Shown: positions 47,519 to 56,731, numbered from the stretch's first letter. The stretch is 64,000 nt of DNA from Methylobacterium longum (GCF_022179385.1 NZ_BPQS01000015.1:1-64000), one strand, 5' to 3'. Notes: a model not told the origin generated them from the sequence alone. Numbers and translations: made by a program.

Positions 47519-47531
47519 TTGCGTCACGCAA
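47519..47531. promoter_or_regulatory. 13-bp palindrome in the etfD/UDG divergent gap
   Basis: TTGCGTCACGCAA is a perfect palindrome of six-base arms about one C. It lies between divergent genes (320-base gap), a typical operator position. A TTGTCCACA DnaA-like word is at 47560-47568. The rest of the gap is very GC-rich and has no gene. Confidence 0.4.
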
Positions 47532-47597
47532 GCCCTTGCCGGCGGACGGGTTTCATGAGTTGTCCACAGGCTGCCGCGACCCCATCTACCGAGTCAC

Positions 47598-48464
47598 ATG
47601 CCGAGCCCCTCCGACGCGCAAGCCGACCTGATCGCCTATCTCGACTTCCACGTGGAGGCCGGTGCCGACGCGGTGCTCGACGAGCGGCCGCACGACCGGT
47701 TCGGGGAGGCGGATGCGCCGGCGCCGGCCCTACGCGCCCCGCGCCGGCCCGCCGTCCAGGCCGAGGCGCCGGCCCGGACCCTCGTGCCGCCCCCCGGTTC
47801 GCCCCCGCCCTCCGCGGCGCCGGCCCGCACCTTCGGCCGCGCCGCGAGCGCCCAGCCCGACGAGGCCGCGAGCGACGCCCGCGCCCGGGCGCGGCAGGCG
47901 AAGACGCTGGACGAGCTGGAGCGGATCCTGGCCGATTTCGACGCCTGCCCGCTGCGCTTCACCGCCAAGAACCTCGTCTTCGCGGACGGCAATCCCGCGG
48001 CGCGGGTGATGTTTCTCGGCGAGGCGCCCGGCGCCGACGAGGACCGGATCGGCAAGCCGTTCATGGGCCGCTCGGGCCAGCTCCTCGACAAGATGATGAA
48101 GGCGGTCGGCCTCGACCGGTCGAGCGCCTATATCGGCAACATCGTGCCCTGGCGCCCCCCGGGCAACCGCAACCCGACGCCCCAGGAGGTGGCCGTGTGC
48201 CGGCCCTTCGTGGAGCGTCAGATCGAGCTGGTCGACCCGGACATCATCGTGTGCCTCGGCGCGCCCGCGACCCAGACGCTCACCGGCAGCAAGGACGGCA
48301 TCCTGCGGACCCGCGGCCGGCTGTTCCCGTACCGCCTGCCGCACCGCGAGGTGAAGCTGCTGGCGACGCTCCACCCGGCCTTCCTGCTGCGCCAGCCGGT
48401 GCAGAAGCGCCTGGCGTGGCGGGATTTCCGCGCCCTGCGGTCGCTGCTGGACGGGAAAGCTTGA
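47598..48464 (+). CDS. Uracil-DNA glycosylase, family 4-like
   Basis: 288 residues; removes uracil from DNA. Motif 1 is FLGEAPGADEDRIGKPFMGR, followed by IGNIVPWRPPGNRNPTPQE, then PDIIVCLG and LLATLHPAFLLRQP (motif with His). The first ~105 residues are variable and Pro/Ala-rich. Only three candidate cluster Cys are seen (DACPLRF, VCRPF, IIVCLG), one short of the four in family 4, so the iron-sulfur cluster is uncertain. ATG 47598. Confidence 0.88.
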   Translation: MPSPSDAQADLIAYLDFHVEAGADAVLDERPHDRFGEADAPAPALRAPRRPAVQAEAPARTLVPPPGSPPPSAAPARTFGRAASAQPDEAASDARARARQAKTLDELERILADFDACPLRFTAKNLVFADGNPAARVMFLGEAPGADEDRIGKPFMGRSGQLLDKMMKAVGLDRSSAYIGNIVPWRPPGNRNPTPQEVAVCRPFVERQIELVDPDIIVCLGAPATQTLTGSKDGILRTRGRLFPYRLPHREVKLLATLHPAFLLRQPVQKRLAWRDFRALRSLLDGKA

Positions 48465-48606
48465 CCGCGGTGGCGGAACCGGCTCTCCCCTCCCGTCATT
48501 AGAGCTTCGTTCCCGCCGGCGGTTCGCCGCTGTCCGGACACAACGACGCACAGCAAGGTCCGGCCCCCCGCGGCGGCCGGCGCAGCATCGATGGCGGGAC
48601 CCAACC

Positions 48607-49521
48607 ATGCGCTGGGAAGATCTACGCAGCTCCGACAACGTCGAGGATCGGCGCGGTGAAGGCGGCGGCGGCGGGGGCGGCATGGGCTTCCCCGGCGGCG
48701 GCGCCGGCGGCCTCGGCATCGGCACCATCGTGGTGCTGCTGATCGTCAGCTACTTCACCGGCATCAACCCGGCGATCCTGATCGGCGGCGCCGAGCGGAT
48801 CGGCGGCGGCCACAGCAGCCAGGAGCAGCCGGCCGACCCGCAGACCCAGGCCAAGCGCCGTCAGGCCCCCACCGACGACAGCGGTCGGTTCGCGTCGAAG
48901 ATCCTGGGCAACACCGAGGACGTGTGGAGCCAGATCCTGCCGCAGCAGACCGGCAAGCAGTACACGCCGACGACGCTGGTGCTCTACACCGGCGGCACCC
49001 GCTCGGGCTGCGGCTCGGCCCAGGCCGCCATGGGCCCGTTCTACTGCCCGCTGGACAAGAAGGTCTACCTGGACACGGGCTTCTTCAAGGAGATGGCCTC
49101 GAAGTTCGGCGTGAAGGGCGACTTCGCCTACGCGTACGTGATCGCCCACGAGGTCGGCCACCACGTCCAGGACGTGCTGGGCATCCTCGGCAAGGTGCAG
49201 GCCCGCCAGCAGCAGGCGTCGAGCAAGACCGAGGCGAACGCCCTGTCGGTGCGCATCGAGCTGATGGCCGATTGCCTCGCGGGCGTCTGGGCCAAGAACT
49301 CCAACGACAAGTATGCCGAACTCGACCAGGGCGACATCGACGAGGCTCTGAACGCCGCCGCCCAGATCGGCGACGACGCGCTGCAGCAGCGCTCGCGCGG
49401 CTACGTGGTGCCGGATTCCTTCACCCACGGCTCCTCGGCCCAGCGCCAGCGCTGGTTCACCGCCGGCTACAAGAGCGGCCAGACCAAGTCCTGCGACACG
49501 TTCCGCACGGCGAATAACTGA
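48607..49521 (+). CDS. ypfJ: Neutral zinc metallopeptidase (YpfJ-like)
   Basis: 304 residues. A Gly-rich start (EGGGGGGGMGFPGGGAGG), one hydrophobic helix (LGIGTIVVLLIVSYFTG) and a peptidase domain with AYVIAHEVGHHVQDVLG (HExxH-like: HEVGH) and LMADCLAGVWA with the third ligand Glu/Asp. FTHGSSAQRQRWFTAGYKS ends the domain. Substrate unknown. ATG 48607. Confidence 0.9.
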   Translation: MRWEDLRSSDNVEDRRGEGGGGGGGMGFPGGGAGGLGIGTIVVLLIVSYFTGINPAILIGGAERIGGGHSSQEQPADPQTQAKRRQAPTDDSGRFASKILGNTEDVWSQILPQQTGKQYTPTTLVLYTGGTRSGCGSAQAAMGPFYCPLDKKVYLDTGFFKEMASKFGVKGDFAYAYVIAHEVGHHVQDVLGILGKVQARQQQASSKTEANALSVRIELMADCLAGVWAKNSNDKYAELDQGDIDEALNAAAQIGDDALQQRSRGYVVPDSFTHGSSAQRQRWFTAGYKSGQTKSCDTFRTANN

Positions 49522-49649
49522 GGCGGCACGGGTTCTCGGGATCGCCCGAGGCTTGACCCGACACGCGCCCTCCCTCCCCGCGGAGGGCGGGCGGCTCCCG
49601 GTCACGCGTCGCCCGAGGCCTCAGCGGGGGCGCGGGAGCAGATGCGGGC

Positions 49650-49910
49650 TCACCCCCGGCTCAACCGCTGCGCGTTGGCCTGCACCTTCCGCCGGTAGCT
49701 GCGGATCACCTTGCCGTTGGAGGCGCCGGCGGCCAGCATCAGGGCGGCCTCGCCGGCGGCCAGCATCTTCTCGGTCACCATGAGCTGCGCCTCGGCCTGC
49801 GCGGCCGGACCGCCGAAGGCGAACATCGCCATCCGCTGGGCGATCACGCCCTGAGCCTCCAGGCCCAGCATGGCCATGTCGAGGCTCGTCGTCCACCAAC
49901 CGCAAAGCAT
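49650..49910 (-). CDS. Small conserved hypothetical protein
   Basis: 86 residues: MLCGWWTTSLDMAMLGLEAQ, then GVIAQRMAMFAFGGPAAQAEAQLMVTEK and a basic tail KVIRSYRRKVQANAQRLSRG. The sequence resembles a short helical protein widespread in Hyphomicrobiales; function unknown. I chose ATG 49910; starts upstream would be translated from the iteron-like array. It is divergent from the ABC-F gene. Confidence 0.72.
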   Translation of the reverse strand: MLCGWWTTSLDMAMLGLEAQGVIAQRMAMFAFGGPAAQAEAQLMVTEKMLAAGEAALMLAAGASNGKVIRSYRRKVQANAQRLSRG

Positions 49911-49937
49911 CGTGTTCCTCAAAGGTGTCGGCAACCG

Positions 49938-50072
49938 CCAAGCCCCATGCCAATGGGCCAAGATCCCTGCCAATGGGCCAAGCTTCCTGCCCTCGGCCAG
50001 GATCCCTGCCGGTGGCTAAGATTCCTGCCTTCGGCAACGATCCATGCCGTCGGCCGAGCCCCGTGCCGTCGG
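49938..50072. repeat. Iteron-like array of seven 19-20-bp repeats
   Basis: Units start at 49938, 49958, 49978, 49997, 50016, 50035 and 50054, spaced 19 or 20 bases. A general form is CCAAGATCCCTGCCNTCGG, with units 1 and 2 nearly identical and later ones drifting. An eighth partial copy starts at 50073. It lies between divergent genes (86-residue gene and ABC-F ATPase). Such spacing allows a protein to bind repeatedly on one face. Gap 49911-50278 has no gene. Confidence 0.8.
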
Positions 50073-50278
50073 CCGAGCCTGCCACCATACGCCGGAGCGG
50101 CGGCCGGTGCGGCCGGGAAACGACGTAGCTCGCAGAATCGGGCCGAATAGCCGCAAAGCGCACGGATGAAGGCCACGGTTGCGCGGCGCGCAGGTCTCAC
50201 CGCCGCGCCGCCCGTCTTTGCGCCGTCTCGATCCATGCCGTAAGCGCCCGGGAGGTTTCCCCCGACACGGCCCGCGCC

Positions 50279-51901
50279 ATGATACGCCTCGACAAGATCA
50301 CCAAGCAGAACGGGCGGCAGCTCGTGTTCATCGAGGCCTCGGCCGCCCTGCAGCGGGGCGAGAAGGTCGGGCTCGTGGGCCCGAACGGGGCCGGCAAGAC
50401 CACGCTGTTCCGGATGATCATCGGCCAGGAGCAGCCCGACGAGGGTCAGGTCGCCGCCGACCGGGGCATCACCATCGGGTATTTCAGCCAGGATGTCGGC
50501 GAGATGGCCGGCCGCAGCGTCGTCACCGAGGTGATGGACGGGGCCGGTCCGGTGAGCACGGTGGCGGCGGAACTCGCCGAGCTCGGCGCGGCGCTCGCCG
50601 ATCCGGACCGCGCCGACGAGATGGACGCGCTGATCGAGCGCTACGGCGAGGTCCAGGCGCGGTTCGAGGAACTCGACGGCTACGCGCTGGAGGGCCGCGC
50701 CCGCGAGGTGCTCGACGGGCTGAGCTTCAGCCAGGAGATGATGGACGGGGATGTCGGCGCCCTCTCGGGCGGCTGGAAGATGCGCGTCGCCCTCGCCCGC
50801 ATCCTGCTGATGCGCCCGGACGTGATGCTCCTCGACGAGCCGTCCAACCACCTCGACCTCGAGAGCCTGATCTGGCTCGAATCCTTCCTCAAGGCCTATG
50901 ACGGCGCCCTGCTGATGACCTCGCACGACCGCGAGTTCATGAACCGCATCGTCACCAAGGTGGTCGAGATCGACGGCGGCGCGCTCACCACCTACTCGGG
51001 CGACTACGCCTTCTACGAGGGCCAGCGGATCCTGAACGAGGCGCAGCAGCAGGCGCAGTTCGAGCGGCAGCAGGCCATGCTCGCCAAGGAGATCGCCTTC
51101 ATCGAGCGGTTCAAGGCCCGGGCCTCCCACGCCGCCCAGGTGCAGAGCCGGGTGAAGAAGCTCGACAAGATCGAGCGCGTCGAGCCGCCCCGGCGGCGGC
51201 AATCCGTGGCCTTCGAGTTCCAGCCGGCGCCGCGCTCGGGGGACGACGTCGTGATGCTGAAGGGCGTCAACAAGCGCTACGGCAGCCGCACGATCTACGA
51301 GGGGCTCGACTTCTCGGTGCGGCGCCGGGAGCGCTGGTGCGTGATGGGCATCAACGGCGCCGGCAAGTCGACGCTGCTGAAGCTCGTGACCGGCACCACC
51401 GCACCGGATGACGGGTCGGTCACGGTCGGCGGCAGCGTCAAGCTCGGCTACTTCGCCCAGCACGCCATGGACCTGCTCGACGGCGACCGCACGGTCTTCC
51501 AGACCCTGGAGGACGCCTTCCCGCAGGCCGGCCAGGGCTCCCTGCGGGCCCTCGCCGGCTGCTTCGGCTTCTCGGGCGACGACGTCGAGAAGCGCTGCCG
51601 GGTGCTGTCGGGCGGCGAGAAGGCCCGGCTGGTGATGGCCCTGATGCTCTACGACCCGCCGAACTTCCTGGTGCTCGACGAGCCGACCAACCACCTCGAC
51701 ATGGGCACCAAGGAGATGCTCATCACGGCGCTCGCCCAGTACGAGGGCACGATGCTGTTCGTCTCCCACGACCGGCACTTCCTGGCGGCCCTGTCGAACC
51801 GGGTGCTCGAAGTCACCCCGGAGGGCATCCACCAGTACGGCGGCGGCTACACCGAGTACGTGGCCCGCACCGGCCAGGAGGCGCCCGGCCTGCGGAGCTG
51901 A
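50279..51901 (+). CDS. ABC-F family ATP-binding protein
   Basis: 540 residues with two ABC domains and no membrane helices; family members bind ribosomes (YbiT/Uup/EttA group). Walker A copies: GLVGPNGAGKTTLFRM and VMGINGAGKSTLLKL. Signatures: GALSGGWKMRVALARIL and VLSGGEKARLVMALML; Walker B: MLLDEPSNHLDLES and LVLDEPTNHLDMGT. The linker between domains is charged. Resembles YbiT in order and length. ATG 50279. Confidence 0.93.
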   Translation: MIRLDKITKQNGRQLVFIEASAALQRGEKVGLVGPNGAGKTTLFRMIIGQEQPDEGQVAADRGITIGYFSQDVGEMAGRSVVTEVMDGAGPVSTVAAELAELGAALADPDRADEMDALIERYGEVQARFEELDGYALEGRAREVLDGLSFSQEMMDGDVGALSGGWKMRVALARILLMRPDVMLLDEPSNHLDLESLIWLESFLKAYDGALLMTSHDREFMNRIVTKVVEIDGGALTTYSGDYAFYEGQRILNEAQQQAQFERQQAMLAKEIAFIERFKARASHAAQVQSRVKKLDKIERVEPPRRRQSVAFEFQPAPRSGDDVVMLKGVNKRYGSRTIYEGLDFSVRRRERWCVMGINGAGKSTLLKLVTGTTAPDDGSVTVGGSVKLGYFAQHAMDLLDGDRTVFQTLEDAFPQAGQGSLRALAGCFGFSGDDVEKRCRVLSGGEKARLVMALMLYDPPNFLVLDEPTNHLDMGTKEMLITALAQYEGTMLFVSHDRHFLAALSNRVLEVTPEGIHQYGGGYTEYVARTGQEAPGLRS

Positions 51902-52013
51902 CGGGGCGGGGCGGGGCGGGCCGGGGACGGGGCGATCCCTGCGACCGCCGCTCCGCTACCCTCCCGGGGCAACCCGGGTTAGGCTGCGCCGAAACGGCCC
52001 TGCGCGAGACGCC

Positions 52014-52493
52014 GTGCGACGCCTGCTGAAGTTCCTCCACACGATGGGGTCCGCCGGATTGCTGGGCGCGATGGCGGCCCTGGTCGTCATGCTGGGCCTC
52101 GCGCCCCCGCCGACGGCCCTACCCGGCTACGCGGCGATCCGGGGCGCGATGGGGGCCGTCGCCACCTGGATCTTCCTGCCCGCCCTCGCCCTCACCCTCC
52201 TGTCGGGCCTGCTGGCCATGGCGCTGAACCGCGCCTACCTCAACGCCGGCTGGGCCTGGGTGAAGCTCGCCACCGGCGTCCTGATGTTCGAGGGCGGACT
52301 GGTCTACGTGCAGGGCCCGATGCGGCGGGAGGCCGAGCAGAGCGCCCGGGCCCTCGCGGGCCTCGCGGATCCCGGCCTCCTCGCGACCGCTCTGGAGGGC
52401 GAGCGCGGCACGCTGTGGGTGCTGCTCGCGGTCTCGGCCGCCAACGTGGCGCTCGGGATCTGGCGCCCGCGCATCCTCCGGATCCCGCGATAG
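52014..52493 (+). CDS. Small four-helix membrane protein
   Basis: 159 residues. Hydrophobic segments: GSAGLLGAMAALVVMLGLA, AVATWIFLPALALTLLSGLLA, WVKLATGVLMFEGGLVYV and WVLLAVSAANVALGIW. The pattern and FLHTMGSAG start resemble the CopD/DUF2269-type membrane family (conserved His). GTG 52014 is the start. It ends six bases before the convergent mnmE stop. Function unknown. Confidence 0.68.
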   Translation: MRRLLKFLHTMGSAGLLGAMAALVVMLGLAPPPTALPGYAAIRGAMGAVATWIFLPALALTLLSGLLAMALNRAYLNAGWAWVKLATGVLMFEGGLVYVQGPMRREAEQSARALAGLADPGLLATALEGERGTLWVLLAVSAANVALGIWRPRILRIPR

Positions 52494-52498
52494 ACCCG

Positions 52499-53824
52499 TC
52501 ACTTCCCAATACAGAAGCCGGCAAACAAACGGTCGAGCACGTCCTCGACGCCGACATGCCCGGCGACTTCGCCGAGGGACCGGACCGCGAGGCGCAGGTC
52601 CTCGGCGGCCAGTTCCGGCAGGCCGCCCGCGCCCGCGAGCAGGCGGTCCAGATGGCCCACGCAGGCTTCGAGGGCCGCCCGGTGACGCGCGCGGGTGATC
52701 AGTGCGTCGCCCTGGCCGAGGCCGCTCTCGGCCGCCGCCTGCACGGCGTCGAGCAGGGCGTCGAGGCCGAGGCCCGTCCGGGCCGAGACCGCCAGCGCGG
52801 CCTCGGGGAAAGGTTGTAATGAGCCGGCAATTAAGTCGGTCTTCGTGAGCACCGTGCGGTACGACGTTCCGGACCGGCCGAGATCGGGGGGATCCTCTCC
52901 GGGCGGCACCAGGACGAGCACCAGATCGGCCGCGTCGATCCGGGCACGGGCCCGCCGGATGCCGGCGGCCTCCACGGGCTCGGCGGTCTCGCGCAGCCCC
53001 GCCGTATCGACGAGGATCACGGGGAGGCCGCCCAGGTCCAGCCGGACCTCGATGGCATCCCGGGTGGTGCCGGGGATCTCCGAGACGATGGCGACCTCCC
53101 GGCGGCTGAGGGCGTTCAGCAGGGTCGACTTGCCGGCATTGGGTGCACCGGCGAGGACCACCGTGAAACCGTCGCGCAGGCGCTCGCCCCGACGCCCGTC
53201 CCGCAAGGCGGCGGCGATCTCGTCGCGGAGGGCGGTGGCGCGTTGGACCAGCCCCGCATCCAGGCCGGCCTCGTCCACGTCGCCCTCGTCGGAGAAGTCG
53301 AGGGCCGCCTCGGCGGCGGCGAGGCCATCGATCGCCTGCATCCGCCAGGCCGCGACCTGCCGGCTCAGGGCGCCGTCGAGCTGGCGCAGGGCCTGACGGC
53401 GCTGGCCCTCGGTCTCCGCGTCGATCAGGTCGGCCACCGCCTCGGCTTCGGCCAAATCCAGGCGGCCGTTCAGGACCGCCCGACGGGTGAAGGCCCCGGG
53501 CCCGGCGGCGCGGCAACCCGGCAGCCCTGCCAGGGCCGTCAGCACGCCCATCCGGACCGCCTGTCCGCCATGGAGGTGCAGCTCGACCATATCCTCGCCG
53601 CTGTACGTCTCCGGGCCGGGAAACCACGCGACCAGCGCGCGGTCGAGTTCGGCGCCGTCGACCGGATCGCGGAGGGTTCGGAGCGACAGGCGCCGGGGCG
53701 GCGGAAGCGCGGCACCCAGGGCGGTCAGGACGTCCCGGGCGGCAGGACCGCTGATCCGGATCACCGCGACGGCGGCCCGGCCGAATCCACTGGCGGGAGC
53801 GAAGAGCGTTTCGGTTTCGGTCAT
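52499..53824 (-). CDS. mnmE: tRNA modification GTPase MnmE
   Basis: 441 residues. With MnmG it adds (carboxymethyl)aminomethyl to uridine-34 of tRNAs. The folate-binding N-terminal domain (LHLHGGQAVRMGVLTALAGL), the G domain GAPNAGKSTLLNALSRREVA, PGTTRDAIEV, VDTAGLRET and TKTD, and the C-terminal CIGK with its catalytic Cys are complete. Orientation is opposite to mnmG, which lies 8.6 kb away, unlike the adjacent same-strand pair common in the group. Confidence 0.96.
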   Translation of the reverse strand: MTETETLFAPASGFGRAAVAVIRISGPAARDVLTALGAALPPPRRLSLRTLRDPVDGAELDRALVAWFPGPETYSGEDMVELHLHGGQAVRMGVLTALAGLPGCRAAGPGAFTRRAVLNGRLDLAEAEAVADLIDAETEGQRRQALRQLDGALSRQVAAWRMQAIDGLAAAEAALDFSDEGDVDEAGLDAGLVQRATALRDEIAAALRDGRRGERLRDGFTVVLAGAPNAGKSTLLNALSRREVAIVSEIPGTTRDAIEVRLDLGGLPVILVDTAGLRETAEPVEAAGIRRARARIDAADLVLVLVPPGEDPPDLGRSGTSYRTVLTKTDLIAGSLQPFPEAALAVSARTGLGLDALLDAVQAAAESGLGQGDALITRARHRAALEACVGHLDRLLAGAGGLPELAAEDLRLAVRSLGEVAGHVGVEDVLDRLFAGFCIGK

Positions 53825-53977
53825 GGTTCGCAGCTTCGCACAGACACCGCCTTCATTCGGCCCCGGGCAGGCGTTTCACGTGAAACATGCCGGCTGCTCC
53901 ATAGCATCCGGCGCGGCCGGCGTTCCGCGGTGTGGACCGGCATGATGCAGACCCGTCGCACGAGGATGCAGCCCGCC

Positions 53978-54859
53978 ATGCACACGACGCGCCGCGCGCT
54001 CTGCCGCGCCCTCCTCGCCGCACCCCTGGTCCTGCCGGTCCGGACGGCCGCCGCCGACACCGATCCCGACCTCGCGGCGATCGAGCGGCGGCTCGGCGGC
54101 CGCCTCGGTGTGGCGGCCGGATCGACGGAGCGCCTCCTGATCGGCCACCGGGCCGACGAGGACTTCCCGATGTGCAGCACCTTCAAGGTCCTGGCGGCGG
54201 CCGCGGTTCTGGCGCGGGCCGATGCCGGGTCCGAGAACCTCGACCGGGTTGTGACTTACGGCGCCGGCGATCTCCTCAGCTACGCGCCGGTGACCCGGAA
54301 AGCCCTGGAATCCAGTGGCGGGACGGGGCGGCTGTTGGTCTCCGACCTCTGCGCCGCCGCCCTGGAATGGAGCGACAATACCGCCGTCAACCTGCTTCTT
54401 CCGAGCCTGGGCGGACCGGAGGGCCTGACGGCGTGGCTGCGGCGTATCGACGATCCCCGCACCCGGCTCGACCGCACGGAGCCGACCCTCAACAGCGCGA
54501 TTCCCGGCGACCCGCGCGATACCACCACCCCCGCGGCGATGCGGTCGACCCTCGGTCGGATCCTGCTCGGCTCAATCCTGGCGCCGGCCTCGCGCGGGCG
54601 ATTGGAGGGCTGGATGGCGGGAAGCCAGACCGGCTTCAAGCGGCTCCGCGCCGGCCTGCCGAAGGATTGGCCGGTGGGCGACAAGACCGGCAGCGGCGAC
54701 AACGGCACGGTCAACGACGTGGCGATCCTGCGGCCGCCCGGCCGTGCACCCGTGCTCGCCGCCGTGTACATGACCGGCACGACGGCGCCCGCGGCGGTTT
54801 GGGAAGCGGCCTATGCCGAGATCGGCCGGCTCATCGCCGCACGGGCGTCCGGTGCCTGA
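53978..54859 (+). CDS. bla: Class A beta-lactamase
   Basis: 293 residues from ATG 53978 (MHTTRRALCRALL), with an Arg-Arg-containing signal peptide that may use the Tat route. The catalytic CSTFK (Ser67-x-x-Lys), the WSDN (Ser132-Asp-Asn) and DKTGSG (Lys236-Thr-Gly) motifs are all there, and LDRTEPTLNSA supplies the omega-loop Glu. It should hydrolyse penicillins and perhaps cephalosporins; spectrum cannot be read. Earlier ATGs at 53942 and 53966 are in frame. It is encoded in the accessory segment between mnmE and mnmG. Confidence 0.94.
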   Translation: MHTTRRALCRALLAAPLVLPVRTAAADTDPDLAAIERRLGGRLGVAAGSTERLLIGHRADEDFPMCSTFKVLAAAAVLARADAGSENLDRVVTYGAGDLLSYAPVTRKALESSGGTGRLLVSDLCAAALEWSDNTAVNLLLPSLGGPEGLTAWLRRIDDPRTRLDRTEPTLNSAIPGDPRDTTTPAAMRSTLGRILLGSILAPASRGRLEGWMAGSQTGFKRLRAGLPKDWPVGDKTGSGDNGTVNDVAILRPPGRAPVLAAVYMTGTTAPAAVWEAAYAEIGRLIAARASGA

Positions 54860-54884
54860 TTGAGACCGACCGTTCGACGAGGCC

Positions 54885-55373
54885 ATGGCCAGGACAGCTT
54901 CGAAGACCACCCGCGCGACGCAGGCCCTGGACAGGGCCGGCACCCGCTACAGCCTTCACGCCTACGATTACGATCCGGAGGCCCAGCGCGTCGGCCTCCA
55001 GGCCGCCGAGGCTCTGGGTGTCGCACCCGGCCGGGTGCTGAAGACCCTGATGGCGGCGGTGGACGGGCGTCCGGTCTGCCTGCTGGTCGCCTCGGACCGA
55101 GAGGTCTCGATGAAGCGGGCGGCCGCGGCCTTTTCGGGCAAAGCCGCCGCGATGCTCAAGCCCGCTGATGCCGAGCGGCTGACGGGCTACCATGTGGGCG
55201 GCATCAGCCCGCTCGGACAGAAGCGGCCCTTTCCCACGGCGATCGATGCCGGCTCCCTCGGTGAGCCGGATACGGAGATCCACGTCAATGGCGGAGGCCG
55301 AGGCCTGCAGATCCGCCTGAGGGAGGCCGACTTGGTCGCCGTGCTGCAGGCTCGCGTCGTCCCGCTGACATGA
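54885..55373 (+). CDS. ybaK: Cys-tRNA(Pro)/Cys-tRNA deacylase YbaK
   Basis: 162 residues; hydrolyses mischarged Cys-tRNA(Pro) in trans. Motifs: ATQALDRAGTRYSLHAYDYD, VAPGRVLKTLMAAVDGRPVC (catalytic Lys), LLVASDREVSMKRAAAAF and GYHVGGISPLGQKRPFPT. Length and order are standard. It follows bla by 25 bases and may share its transcript. The position is not conserved in other groups as far as I know. Confidence 0.92.
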   Translation: MARTASKTTRATQALDRAGTRYSLHAYDYDPEAQRVGLQAAEALGVAPGRVLKTLMAAVDGRPVCLLVASDREVSMKRAAAAFSGKAAAMLKPADAERLTGYHVGGISPLGQKRPFPTAIDAGSLGEPDTEIHVNGGGRGLQIRLREADLVAVLQARVVPLT

Positions 55374-55447
55374 TCCGCAGCCGGTAAGCGCCCGTTTACC
55401 CTGGTCCCCCACGGTGACGGCGCACGGGAGAAGTGAGGCGGCATCGG

Positions 55448-55795
55448 ATGACGGGACGGGGCATGGCGGCCATCGGTTGCGCGCTGCTGCTCGCCGGTCC
55501 CTGCGCGGCGGCGGACCTCGATCTGCGCGGCGTCGCGGAGCCCGGTCTCGCCGCAACGCCGCGGTTCTTTCCGCGCAGCGACGGAACCGACCGTCGCCCG
55601 GTCTTCGCAATCCGGAACCGCCCGGTGGCGGTGGGATGCACGCCCCGGCGGGTGCCCGTGCCGACCAACGCGCCGGACGACCCGAGCTACGTGGGGTCCG
55701 AGTACGGCCTGTCCCATCCGAGCTACTACGGCTTCACGCCTCCGTTGGGCGTCGATGATCCATTCGGGCGATCTCTCCTCCCCTACTGCCCCTGA
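55448..55795 (+). CDS. Secreted hypothetical protein
   Basis: 115 residues. Signal peptide MTGRGMAAIGCALLLAGPCAAAD with a Cys just before the AAD site (a possible lipobox, weak). The mature part has DGTDRRPVFAIRNRPVAVGC, VPTNAPDDPSYVGSEYGLSH and ends with PYCP. Two Cys may pair. GAGG sits nine bases before ATG 55448. Family not recognised. Confidence 0.6.
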   Translation: MTGRGMAAIGCALLLAGPCAAADLDLRGVAEPGLAATPRFFPRSDGTDRRPVFAIRNRPVAVGCTPRRVPVPTNAPDDPSYVGSEYGLSHPSYYGFTPPLGVDDPFGRSLLPYCP

Positions 55796-55882
55796 GGCGA
55801 TCCTCCGCAGGGAACCGGACCGCTGTTCCCTTGAGGCGGCCGCATGCTCTAGACGGGCAGCGACCCCTGCGGAGCCAGTCCC

Positions 55883-56731
55883 GTGCCCGATTCGACGCCC
55901 CAGCGCTTCACCGATCTCGCCGCCCTCCGGCACTGCGTGGCCGGCTGGCGGGCGGCCGGTGAGCGGGTCGTGCTGGTGCCCACCATGGGCGCCCTGCACG
56001 AGGGGCATCTCGCCCTGATGGCCGAGGCGCGGCAGATCGGACGCCGGACGGTTGCCAGCATCTTCGTCAACCCGACCCAGTTCGGGCCCAACGAGGATTT
56101 CTCCCGCTACCCGCGGGATCTCGCGGCGGACTTGGCGCTGCTCGCACAGGCCGGGGCCGACGCCGCCTGGACGCCCGAGGTGGACACCATGTACCCGCCG
56201 GGCTTCGCCACGCGGATCGAAGTCGCCGGTCTGTCGGAGGGGTTGTGCGGTCCGTTCCGGCCCGGCCATTTCGCCGGGGTGGCCACGGTGGTGACCAAGC
56301 TGCTGAACCAGGTTCGGCCGGACGTCGCCCTGTTCGGCGAGAAGGATTTTCAGCAGCTGCGGGTGATCCAGCAGGCGGTGGCCGACCTCGACCTCGCGGT
56401 TGAGATCCGCGGCGTTCCGACCCTGCGGGAGATCGACGGCCTCGCCCTGTCGTCCCGCAATCGCTACCTGGCGCCCGAGGAGCGCGCTGTCGCCCCCAAG
56501 CTCCACGCCGTGCTGGCCGATATCGCGGCCGCCTCGCGCAACGGCACCCCCGTGGCCGGGCGGATCGCCGCCGGAAAGGCCGCCCTGGAGGCGGCGGGCT
56601 TCCGGGTCCAGTACCTCGCGGTCTGCGATGCCCGGACCCTGGCGCCAGTCGAGCGGGTCGACGGCCCCGCCCGGGTCCTCACCGCGGCCTTCCTGGGGCG
56701 GACCCGACTCATCGACAATCTCTCCGTATGA
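55883..56731 (+). CDS. panC: Pantothenate synthetase
   Basis: 282 residues; joins pantoate and beta-alanine. The signature VLVPTMGALHEGHLALM (HxGH-type), IFVNPTQFGPNEDFSRYPR, VATVVTKLLNQVRPDVALFG, EKDFQQLRVIQQ and LALSSRNRYLAPEE are all present. The start is GTG 55883 after GGAG. panB is not beside it. Located in the mnmE-mnmG accessory segment. Confidence 0.95.
   Translation: MPDSTPQRFTDLAALRHCVAGWRAAGERVVLVPTMGALHEGHLALMAEARQIGRRTVASIFVNPTQFGPNEDFSRYPRDLAADLALLAQAGADAAWTPEVDTMYPPGFATRIEVAGLSEGLCGPFRPGHFAGVATVVTKLLNQVRPDVALFGEKDFQQLRVIQQAVADLDLAVEIRGVPTLREIDGLALSSRNRYLAPEERAVAPKLHAVLADIAAASRNGTPVAGRIAAGKAALEAAGFRVQYLAVCDARTLAPVERVDGPARVLTAAFLGRTRLIDNLSV

Noticed and set aside
47560..47568. 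TTGTCCACA in the etfD gap as an origin box
   Set aside because: One DnaA-like word alone occurs by chance; no AT-rich run or CtrA site lies beside it.
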